Of a DNA stretch of 64,000 nt, positions 36,044 to 43,272 are shown piece after piece. This stretch comes from Gemmatimonadaceae bacterium (GTDB lineage: Bacteria; Gemmatimonadota; Gemmatimonadetes; Gemmatimonadales; Gemmatimonadaceae), in the NCBI GenBank assembly GCA_036003045.1, contig DASYSS010000032.1, positions 58,027 through 122,026 of the forward strand, read 5' to 3'. The first letter of the stretch is position 1. Each line of letters starts with the position of its first letter. Position numbers and translations under genes: made by a program. Below the pieces are notes generated by a model. The model saw only the letters and a program-made list of their open reading frames with translations, was not told the origin of the DNA and did no database searches.

Positions 36044-36821
36044 ATGATCGGGTTGCTCCTTGTCGTCGCGCTCAGCGGTCAACCAGCCACGCCCACGATC
36101 GCGCGTTTCGGTGCAGACCTGTGTGCGCAACACGACAGCGTGCGCGCACTTTTTCCGGCAGTAGACGGCGACGCTGAGTTTGAAGTGGTCGCCCGTCTGT
36201 TCCCCGGCGGCTTTGGCGGTCTGACGACAACGTATTTCCAAACCGCCGGAGGTGCTCGACGCGATGCTCGCACGAGCGGGCTATGTCCACGCAGGGTCGA
36301 TGCCGACTCGCCCGAGCCATGGTGGGTTCGTCGAAACCCCCACCGAGAATTTCCAGGGTCAATACTGCAATGGCTCGACGGTGGCCACGTTCGCCACGCT
36401 GGATTCAGTCAGGTCTCCGCTCGTCGTAGCGATGTATCTCGTCGATGGAGAAGGCGCGCGGCAGACATGTGGTCCGGAGCGAAGCCGGATGATGCCGCAG
36501 AGCGTTCCAGTCACGGTGCCGCGTTTGTCGCCACCCGCCGGCGCGGTGGCCATCGGCGCCAGCAGCAGCTTCGGCGGTTCGCGTGGCAACATGACGACGA
36601 CTTTGCGCACGACGATGCCAACGGATTCCATCCTGGCGCACTACACTGCGCAACTCGCGGCCGGAGGTTGGAAGGCCGAGGGGCGGCCGGCTGTCGGCGA
36701 CGGTGCTGGAGTACAGCGGTTTTCATTCCGCGAGGGGCAAGATGCTTGGACGGCCGCGTTGATCGTGCTGGGCGGCGGCAGTCGACGCGAGGTTCTGCTG
36801 CAGGTGACGAGAGCGGACTAG
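36044..36821 (+). pseudogene. Secreted protein interrupted by one frameshift
   Basis: The first part (ATG 36044) encodes a leader and MIGLLLVVALSGQPATPTIA... to LTTTYFQT. Around 36240-36250 the coding signal moves to the +1 frame (PPEVLDAMLARAGYVHAGS) and continues to a stop at 36821. The joined product would be about 258 residues with a cysteine-containing middle (GQYCNGS, ARQTCGPE) and a C-terminal alpha/beta domain (SILAHYTAQLAAGGWKAEG ... AWTAALIVLGG) typical of a repeated small-domain secreted protein. A single-base deletion in CCAAACCGCCGG explains it; mutation or sequencing error cannot be told apart. Confidence 0.7.
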
Positions 36822-36831
36822 GATGGACGAA

Positions 36832-37284
36832 TCAGGCCTCGTCGCAACGACTGGCCGAGCGACTCATCGTTTCAAGATTCGATTCCAGTCGATTCCGATC
36901 CCGGTCACTCGAAAACAGCCCCGCCAACGCCGCATTTCGCTTGTCCATAATCCGCCGAGCCCACGCTCGCGTGGAATCGCCAGCGCTTTGGAATGGGAGC
37001 GATCCGAATTGTCTCAGGCCGTCGATGTCCGTCATCGCCGCTTGAACGATGCGAGTGGCTCGGCTCCGCTGATCGTCGGTAGTCCGGATCCCGGCGAACG
37101 CCGAATCGACCTGCACGCGCGCAAACCGATCGGACAGCCAAGGTCCGACGCGGATGGTGTCGCCGGAACGAGGGTCTACTCCCGTCAGGCAACCGACGAC
37201 TTGGCCGCTCGCGGCGCCCGCCGACAGAAGCGAAAACGCTAAGGCCAAGCCGACCTGCGCGGTTGCTCGCATTTCCGCATCCAT
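36832..37284 (-). CDS. Small secreted protein, unknown
   Basis: 150 residues (second ATG four codons in). Signal peptide MDAEMRATAQVGLALAFSLLSAGAASG. The mature part is short and mixed, with one pair of cysteines (GCLTG near the start, SRCDEA at the end) that might pair. A helical middle (ATRIVQAAMTDIDGLRQF) precedes a charged C-terminus. No family recognised. It lies 26 bp after the barrel gene at 37311 and may be co-transcribed with it. Confidence 0.65.
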   Translation of the reverse strand: MDAEMRATAQVGLALAFSLLSAGAASGQVVGCLTGVDPRSGDTIRVGPWLSDRFARVQVDSAFAGIRTTDDQRSRATRIVQAAMTDIDGLRQFGSLPFQSAGDSTRAWARRIMDKRNAALAGLFSSDRDRNRLESNLETMSRSASRCDEA

Positions 37285-37310
37285 TCACTCGATGAAGAAC
37301 GCGCGTGTGT

Positions 37311-37988
37311 TCATTTGCGAAACGGCCACTCGAGTGTGCCCATGAACGACAATACGCGATTCTTCGAATCGGCGTCTGACAAGAACCTCACAAATCCCAC
37401 GTCGTAGCGCACCCCGACGGTCATGGTTCTGCCGCCAACGCCGAAGGCCAGGCCGCCGCCGACTATTCCGTCGACATCCGTGTGGCTGTAGTGGACTCCC
37501 GGCGACGCGCGTTGCCCAATCGCCGCGAGCGAGTCGCAAGTGAGCCTGGACTCTCGCATCTCCAGACCCCCTGGAACGTAGGAGATGGCGTCGTACGAGC
37601 AGCTCGCCCTGTACGCGAACGCGGGACCTCCATAGACGAACGGCTTCACACGGCCGAAACCGGGGACGGCGAAGCGCGCGAGCACGGGAAGCTCGAAATA
37701 GTCGACTTTGGCCGTCGCCGAGTTCGAATTCCAGTGTGCCCCTTTCATCGTGAACATGAGCTCCGGTTGGATGGCGAGGCTCGGTGACACAGGGAACACG
37801 GCCATGAGCCCGACCGCGAAGCCAGTGCGGTTTGACGGGCTCTCGGAACCGCTGCGGGTGAGCGTCGCCAGATTTGCGCCGCCGATGACTCCGAAGCGCA
37901 GCGTCGACTGTGCGTTGGACTGCGAGAGGGACGGAGTCCACGCAATGGCCACGAGAGCGGCACTCAGGAACAAATCACGTGGGCGCAT
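37311..37988 (-). CDS. PorT-like outer-membrane beta-barrel protein
   Basis: 225 residues, signal peptide MRPRDLFLSAALVAIAWTPSLSQSNAQ. The body matches the PorT / outer-membrane beta-barrel family (PF13568 type): FGVIGGANLATLT at the start, TGFAVGLMAVFPVSPSLAIQPELMFTMKGA, YFELPVLARFAVP, VKPFVYGGPAFAYR and a final MGTLEWPFRK. Two cysteines sit in a predicted extracellular loop. Function beyond barrel unknown. Confidence 0.88.
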   Translation of the reverse strand: MRPRDLFLSAALVAIAWTPSLSQSNAQSTLRFGVIGGANLATLTRSGSESPSNRTGFAVGLMAVFPVSPSLAIQPELMFTMKGAHWNSNSATAKVDYFELPVLARFAVPGFGRVKPFVYGGPAFAYRASCSYDAISYVPGGLEMRESRLTCDSLAAIGQRASPGVHYSHTDVDGIVGGGLAFGVGGRTMTVGVRYDVGFVRFLSDADSKNRVLSFMGTLEWPFRK

Positions 37989-38043
37989 GATGCCTTTGGC
38001 CTCGTGGTTGGGGGAGAGACATTCGATGCGGCCATACCCGCAC

Positions 38044-38445
38044 TCAAACGCAACTGAACGGCTCTAGGTGATCCCCACGTGATGCCCAAAAGTCCCAGCG
38101 GTCCGGAGAAGGCGGGAAAATCCGCCGGACATTTGCGGGAGGTATCGCGGCACAAAGCTCGCCGTTGAGTATCGCGGAACAGTCGTAGGCGATTTCAGCG
38201 TCGATGCCAAAGCCGGGTCGCGTATCTCTGCGAAAGTTGACGGCGACTTCTGCGAGCGGATTCGATCGCCTAGCGAAATCACCGCCGACGCCATAAGTGG
38301 GGCCGACGGAGGCATCCATGGCCCAAGTGACGCCCGTTTGGGCACCAGCCGCATGAACGACCACCAGCGCCGCGATCGCCGCGAGAAACCGGCCCGCGAT
38401 TCTGAGGAGCGAATCAAAGCGAATCACGTGCGGCCAAGAAAACAC
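38044..38445 (-). CDS. Truncated barrel-like secreted protein
   Basis: 133 residues, with a leader MFSWPHVIRFDSLLRIAGRFLAAIAALVVVHAAGA. The following VTWAMDASVGPTYGVGGDF, LAEVAVNFRRDTRPGFGIDAEIAYD resembles the first strands of a small outer-membrane barrel, but after ANVRRIFP the sequence loses the strand pattern and stops, well short of a normal 180-200 residues. Probably a truncated or frameshifted gene. The start overlaps the end of the lipoprotein gene upstream by about 30 bp. Confidence 0.55.
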   Translation of the reverse strand: MFSWPHVIRFDSLLRIAGRFLAAIAALVVVHAAGAQTGVTWAMDASVGPTYGVGGDFARRSNPLAEVAVNFRRDTRPGFGIDAEIAYDCSAILNGELCAAIPPANVRRIFPPSPDRWDFWASRGDHLEPFSCV

Positions 38446-38809
38446 TAGTCGTCGTGTACGGCACGACTTCCAGGGCCATCGCTACTTGGACGCCCTGACT
38501 GCCTGTTTCGGTGCCGATGATCGTCGCGTGGCCGATGCTCCGCGCACGTACCAGTCCCGCGATCGAGTCGACGTTGGCGATTGTCGTATCACTCGACCGC
38601 CATCGGAACGTGGCCGTAGACGGCCCGGCTGGGCAGGGCGTGTCCTTCGCCACCGCTCGCAGCGTGTCTCCAAGGTGTAGGGTCGCCGACGATGGCGAAA
38701 CGGAAACGGTCCCGCTGCAGTCGATCGCCGGCGTGTTGGTCGGGGTGCTCGCCTTACTGCACGCTACGACGACGAGTCCAGCCAAGGCAACGACGCTGCG
38801 CACTCTCAT
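38414..38809 (-). CDS. Lipoprotein with Big_2-like Ig domain
   Basis: 131 residues from ATG 38809. The leader ends in a lipobox (LVVVAC), then a Thr/Pro linker and one bacterial Ig-like (Big_2) domain: VSVSPSSATLHLGDTLRAVAKD, ATFRWRSSDTTIANVDSIAGLVRARSIGHATIIG. That is a full single Big_2 repeat. Probably a small surface lipoprotein. Confidence 0.8.
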   Translation of the reverse strand: MRVRSVVALAGLVVVACSKASTPTNTPAIDCSGTVSVSPSSATLHLGDTLRAVAKDTPCPAGPSTATFRWRSSDTTIANVDSIAGLVRARSIGHATIIGTETGSQGVQVAMALEVVPYTTTSVFLAARDSL

Positions 38810-38835
38810 TGGCGTCTCATGATATACGAAGCCTT

Positions 38836-39296
38836 CTACCTGCCGAACGTGCGCCGCCGCACGGACCGACCTCTGATAATAGGCGGTTGACATGGTTGAT
38901 CGGAAGCGTCTTGATTGACGCGTACAGCCAGGCGCTGACTATCAATCATGAAGCGCAGCATGTCGATCTCACGCGGCGCGTTCTTAGCGGCCCCCCAATG
39001 TGGAGATGTGTTTGGGTCAGGTGCATCACCTTGAGCGCCCGGTCCCAAAGCCTCCGTCCACTCCTCCTCCGTTGGCGCGACACCGTCAGCTGCCGGTTGG
39101 GTCCGAGCGATGAGGTACTGGAGGTATTCAACGGTCGGTAGGAAGAGGGACTCCTCCCCATCTAGCTCGTTCTCCGACCTGATCTCCATGAATAGCAGCA
39201 GCAGGCGGATCGGGCCACGAGCAAAAACCTCGTCCGGCTTCTGGCGGACCCCGTCGTTGGCCTTTTTTTTCTTCCCGTGCCTTCTTTTCGCTCATG
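38836..39296 (-). pseudogene. Unknown protein with a frameshift at an A8 tract
   Basis: ATG 39296 opens MSEKKAREE, reaching a run of eight A. The coding signal continues in another frame as NDGVRQKPDEVFARGPIRLLLLFMEIRSENELDGEESLFLP... down to 38836. With seven A the two parts join in frame into one protein of about 153 residues. The longest uninterrupted frame starts only at ATG 39189 (117 residues). Product hydrophilic, with LFLPTVEYLQYLIART; no family recognised. Either sequencing/assembly error, decay, or slippage-dependent expression. Confidence 0.5.
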
Positions 39297-39377
39297 TTGA
39301 GAGACTAACACTGACGGCCGAATAGGGCGGCACAGTCACGGCCCCAGACGGTGATGAGCGCCGGAGAGGCGAAAATA

Positions 39378-39404
39378 CAAAACGGCGCCGACGGCGCCGT
39401 TTTG
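39378..39404. terminator. Bidirectional rho-independent terminator
   Basis: Near-perfect hairpin CAAAACGGCGCCG / CGGCGCCGTTTTG with A4 on one side and T4 on the other. It lies 21 bp beyond the stop of nrdJ and would serve transcripts from both directions. Confidence 0.85.
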
Positions 39405-39425
39405 TAGATTCGTCTGCGGAAAATG

Positions 39426-41975
39426 TCACCCGCACTCACTAAACCCGCACACATGGCACTTCACGCACCCCTCCGCATACTCCATTTGCGACCCGCAGTC
39501 CGGGCACGTCCCGATGTACGCCTCGCTCGATTTGTGTAACCCGAAGAGCGCCTCCGCTTCCGCCTGCGCATTCCCCTGCGGCCGCATGGCAGCCGGAACC
39601 TGGTGCGTCATGCTCTGCGTCATCTCACTCACCGGCGCACTCGGCGTTCCGCTCGCCGGAGCCGCGGGTGGCATGAGCTCTTGCTGAACACCGGTCACCC
39701 GGTCGCGGTGCCACTCTTCGATCGCGATGCCGATCGCGTCGGGGACCGAGAGGACCTTGTTTGGACCGAGGCCCACCGCGCGATCGCTTGAAATGCCACG
39801 TAGTTGTCGGTGGACCTCGGTAATCGGAATGCCGGATCTCAACGCCAACGAGATCAAACGGCCCATCGCTTCGGTATCGGCCATCGCCGATCCGCCGGCC
39901 TTGCCGAGGTTGATGAACACCTCGAACGGCTGACCCTTCTCGTCTTCCGTGATGTTCACGAACATCACGCCGAGGGGGGTCTCCTTCCTTATAGTAGTGC
40001 CGCGGAGCTTGTCCGGACGGCTCCGCTTGGCGCGGCGCTGGAGGTTCTCGGCTTCTACCTCGTACAACTGGCGCTTGAGCCTATCGACCTCGGCGTCGCG
40101 CTCCGCGATGCTGCTCTTGAGGTCCGCGACGAGCGAGCGATCCTCTTCTCGGCGCGGTGCGCCGGCGGTGTCTCGCGCTTCCTTGGCCTTTTCGGTCGCA
40201 CCAGTGCTGAGGACTTGGTTATCGCGACTGCCATCGCGATAAACCGTGACGCCTTTGCACTTCATATCAAAAGCCATCTCATAAATCTTGCGCACGTCCT
40301 CGACGGTCGCGGTGTGCGCGAAATTCGTGGTCTTTGAAATGGCCGAGTCGCAGTGCTGCTGAAAGGCAGCCTGCATCTTGATGTGCCATTCGGGGGCGAT
40401 CGCGTTCGCGGTGACGAAGACGCGCTGCCACTTCTTCGGCACTTCGGGGTGTTCGACCGAGCCGGTCTTGGCGATGCGCTCCATCAGCTCGTCCGTGTAC
40501 CAGCCCTCGGACTTGGCGATGGCGACGAAGTCTTCGTTCACGTCGGGCATCATCACGCCGGCCTGGTTGCGCATGAACGCAACAGCGAACAACGGCTCCA
40601 GCCCGGAGGAACAGCCCGCAATAATTGAGATCGTGCCGGTCGGCGCGACAGTTGTAACATTACAATTGCGAAGCAGCTGCATCGGACGAATGCGCTCGCC
40701 CTTTTCGTCGCGCGCGCACGTTTCGTCCGGGCCCCAGATGCTCTTGGCCCACTCGGCGAACGGTCCGCGCTCGCCGGCGAGACGCTCGGACTCTTTCTTC
40801 CCTTCGACGTCGACGAACTCCATCACTTTGCGGCCGAATTCCACACCCTCGGGTGTGTCGTATGCGATGCCGAGCCGGACGCACGCGTCGGCGAAGCCCA
40901 TGACGCCGAGTCCGATGCGGCGGATGCGCTTGGAGAGCGCGTCGATCGCGTCGAGCGGGTACTTGTTGACGTCGATGATGTTGTCGAGGAAGTGCGTGGA
41001 GAGATGGATGTCCGCCTTGAAGGCGTCCCAATCCAGCTTTCCGTCTTTCACATAAAAGCCGACGTTGATCGAGCCGAGGTTGCAGACGTCGTAGGCGAGG
41101 AGGGGCTGCTCGCCGCACGGATTCGTCGCTTCGTATTTGCCGAGGCTCGGGACGGGGTTGTAGCGATTGGCTTCGTCGACGAAGAAGACGCCGGGCTCGC
41201 CGGTGCGCCACGCGCCGAGGATCATGCGATCCCAGACGGTGCGCGCATCTTGTTGCCCGACGGGCTTACCACTAGAAGGATCGACGAGGTCGTAGGTCGT
41301 CCCCGCCTTGACGGCTTCCATGAACTTCGTCGTCACCGCGACGCTGATGTTGAAGTTCGTCACCTGGGTGAGGTCTTCCTTGCAGGTGATGAACTCGAGG
41401 ATGTCGGGGTGGTCGACGCGGAGGATGCCCATGTTCGCGCCGCGCCGCGTGCCGCCCTGCTTGACCGCGTCGGTGGACGCGTCGTAGAGCTTCATGAAGG
41501 AGACGGGTCCCGACGCGACGCCCGTCGTCGAGCGGACCATCGATCCCTTCGCGCGCAGGCGCGAGAAGGAGAAGCCGGTGCCGCCGCCCGACTGATGGAT
41601 GAGCGCCATGGCGCTCAGCGTGTCGTAGATGCCGTTCTTGCCGTTCGCGAGCGCGTCTTCGACCGGGAGCACGAAGCAGGCGCTCAGCTGACCGAGCGGA
41701 CGGCCGGCATTCATGAGCGTCGGCGAGTTGGGCTCGAACCGGCGCTGGGTCATCAGCTGATAGAACTGCTCGGCGACCTTCTCGACCTGCTTGTCGGCCG
41801 AGCCGTAGCGCCGATCCGCCTCCGCGACGACCGTCGCCACGCGCCAGAAGAGATCTTCTGGCTGCTCGACGGGCTTGCCCTTTTCGTTCTTCACCAGGTA
41901 GCGCTTTTCGAGAACGGTGCGCGCATTGGCGGAGAGCGAAACGGGGCCCGCGGGCGGGTTGACGGGGAGAGGCAT
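39426..41975 (-). CDS. nrdJ: Adenosylcobalamin-dependent (class II) ribonucleoside-diphosphate reductase
   Basis: 849 residues, normal for monomeric class II NrdJ. N-terminal substrate-binding part with PNSPTLMNAGRPLGQLSACFVLPVEDAL (redox C100). The catalytic core has NPCGEQPLLAYDVCNL: N285, thiyl-forming C287, E289 and the redox partner C298. CNVTTVAPTGTISIIAGCSSGLEPLF is the phosphate-binding signature. The C-terminal tail carries a zinc-ribbon/redox cysteine cluster (CPDCGSQM, CVKCHVCGFSECG) in the last 25 residues. It reduces ribonucleotides with B12 as radical source, so the organism needs or makes cobalamin. No B12 riboswitch or NrdR box is visible in the 523 bp upstream. Terminator downstream. 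Confidence 0.97.
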   Translation of the reverse strand: MPLPVNPPAGPVSLSANARTVLEKRYLVKNEKGKPVEQPEDLFWRVATVVAEADRRYGSADKQVEKVAEQFYQLMTQRRFEPNSPTLMNAGRPLGQLSACFVLPVEDALANGKNGIYDTLSAMALIHQSGGGTGFSFSRLRAKGSMVRSTTGVASGPVSFMKLYDASTDAVKQGGTRRGANMGILRVDHPDILEFITCKEDLTQVTNFNISVAVTTKFMEAVKAGTTYDLVDPSSGKPVGQQDARTVWDRMILGAWRTGEPGVFFVDEANRYNPVPSLGKYEATNPCGEQPLLAYDVCNLGSINVGFYVKDGKLDWDAFKADIHLSTHFLDNIIDVNKYPLDAIDALSKRIRRIGLGVMGFADACVRLGIAYDTPEGVEFGRKVMEFVDVEGKKESERLAGERGPFAEWAKSIWGPDETCARDEKGERIRPMQLLRNCNVTTVAPTGTISIIAGCSSGLEPLFAVAFMRNQAGVMMPDVNEDFVAIAKSEGWYTDELMERIAKTGSVEHPEVPKKWQRVFVTANAIAPEWHIKMQAAFQQHCDSAISKTTNFAHTATVEDVRKIYEMAFDMKCKGVTVYRDGSRDNQVLSTGATEKAKEARDTAGAPRREEDRSLVADLKSSIAERDAEVDRLKRQLYEVEAENLQRRAKRSRPDKLRGTTIRKETPLGVMFVNITEDEKGQPFEVFINLGKAGGSAMADTEAMGRLISLALRSGIPITEVHRQLRGISSDRAVGLGPNKVLSVPDAIGIAIEEWHRDRVTGVQQELMPPAAPASGTPSAPVSEMTQSMTHQVPAAMRPQGNAQAEAEALFGLHKSSEAYIGTCPDCGSQMEYAEGCVKCHVCGFSECG

Positions 41976-42499
41976 CGGGAGTGGCTCCGGAGAGACGAGT
42001 GCGGTGGCGGAGTGCGGAGACCTGGTACGAGCGCGGAGGCGGCGTGCGGAGGCGAAAACAATCGACCGTGAGATCGATTGTAACGAACGAGTTGTCTGGG
42101 CTTTACCGCAGGAAGGAACTGCGGGGCGGCATTCTATTCATGTTCGTGATTCCACGCCAGTAGTAATGTAAGGGCTGGTGGAAGCAGGAGTTACGAAACC
42201 CACATCACAAAGGCGCGCGGTGGTGTAGTTCGAAGTTGATAAGCGCGGTGAGCCGCGCGCCGGTGGACGGGTGGACGGGTGGACAGGTGGACGGCAAACC
42301 GCTCCAACGTGGCGTAAGAGCCCGCCCCGGAACGAGTTTCGCCGTCGCTTCAGATGTGAACTCGTCCACTTCTCCACCCGTCCCCCTCCGTCATGCTGTC
42401 TTGACGCTGTCGTGATGATCCGGGGGCAACTTGCCTCCAAACACGTCTATGGGGTTCCCGTCCACCAGTCCACCCGTCCACCCGTCCACCCGTCCACCC
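41976..42499. other. Intergenic region with R3 arms
   Basis: 523 bp between nrdJ and the gamma-carbonic anhydrase gene. 42261-42499 is an R3 island. 41976-42260 has a short inverted repeat ACAATCGACC/GATCGATTGT near 42058 and no gene. Confidence 0.6.
42261..42499. repeat. R3 hairpin island, copy 1 (GTGGACGGG units)
   Basis: Left arm 42261-42294 has four near-tandem units (CGGTGGACGGGTGGACGGGTGG...). The right arm 42457-42499 has five units in inverse orientation (CCCGTCCACC...). The right arm begins directly after the TGA stop of the minus-strand carbonic-anhydrase gene. About 160 bp of unrelated sequence, with another two inverted units, lies between. Confidence 0.85.
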
Positions 42500-42976
42500 T
42501 CAAGCCAGCCTATACCGGCCTTGGAGCTCCACATACGACTCCACCGTCTTCCGAATCCGATCGCGGTCGGCATCGGTGGTTTCACGGATGACCTTGCCGG
42601 GGACCCCGAGCACGAGCGAGTTGGGCGGGATTCGCATTCCCTCACGACACACCGCGCCGGCGCCGACGATCGAGCCGGTGCCGACGTGCACACCGTTCAA
42701 CAGAATCGCGCCCATCGCGATCAAACAATCGTCTTCGATCGTCGCGCCGTGCACGATCGCGCGATGACCGATCGCGACGCGGTTGCCGATGCGCGTTGGA
42801 ATTCCGTCGTCGACGTGCACGATCGTTCCGTCCTGCACGTTGCTGTCGTCGCCGATCACGATCGTATCCGAGTCGCCGCGGATCACCGCGGTCGGCCACA
42901 CAGAAACTCGCTTCCCGAGAGTCACGTTGCCGGTGACGATGGCGGCGGGATGAATGAACGCGGTGGGATCGATCAC
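42500..42976 (-). CDS. Gamma-carbonic anhydrase family (left-handed beta-helix) protein
   Basis: 158 residues, close to the family's ~170. Hexapeptide repeats form the left-handed beta-helix: TAFIHPAAIVTGNVTLGKRVSVWPTAVIRGDSDTIVIGDDSNVQDGTIVHVD. Metal-ligand histidines fit: VHVDDG, IGHRAIVHG. IPPNSLVLGVPGKVIRE is the typical end. Such proteins (YrdA/PaaY/CaiE group) are zinc-dependent carbonic anhydrases or their inactive relatives; activity cannot be told from sequence. The stop is followed immediately by an R3 arm. Confidence 0.93.
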   Translation of the reverse strand: MIDPTAFIHPAAIVTGNVTLGKRVSVWPTAVIRGDSDTIVIGDDSNVQDGTIVHVDDGIPTRIGNRVAIGHRAIVHGATIEDDCLIAMGAILLNGVHVGTGSIVGAGAVCREGMRIPPNSLVLGVPGKVIRETTDADRDRIRKTVESYVELQGRYRLA

Positions 42977-43098
42977 GTGGAGACGAACAGTAGCGAAACT
43001 GCGCGTGGGCGCAATTTCTCGTGTGAAAAATCACGCCGGAAATAACCGTTGACTTTTTCGGAGATCGCGGCGCGCGAGCGAAGATCGCGTCATGCGAC

Positions 43099-43216
43099 GC
43101 GAGCCAAGCTGCGAGCGACAGCTGCGAGCATCAGCTGCGAGCTGAATGCGCGCCGCTTCTGCGCTGTTTGGGCTCGAGGCTCCTGCTCGCAGCTGTTGCT
43201 CGAGGCTAGGCTCGAG
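43099..43216 (-). repeat. R2 hairpin element, copy 2
   Basis: AGCTGCGAGC units in both orientations (CAAGCTGCGAGCGACAGC; CTGCTCGCAGCTGTTGC). Reverse complement aligns with 18734-18852 throughout. It lies in the 296-bp divergent-to-tandem gap between the carbonic anhydrase start and the DUF4139 stop; nothing else is visible there. Confidence 0.85.
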
Positions 43217-43272
43217 TGGTCTTTCGAGATGCTCGCCGAGCGGAGCCAGCGCCGCCAAACCGCCGTTCGCAC

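Noticed and set aside
41976..42260. Cobalamin riboswitch or NrdR boxes upstream of nrdJ
   Set aside because: No B12-box-like or NrdR-box-like sequence could be found by eye in this gap.
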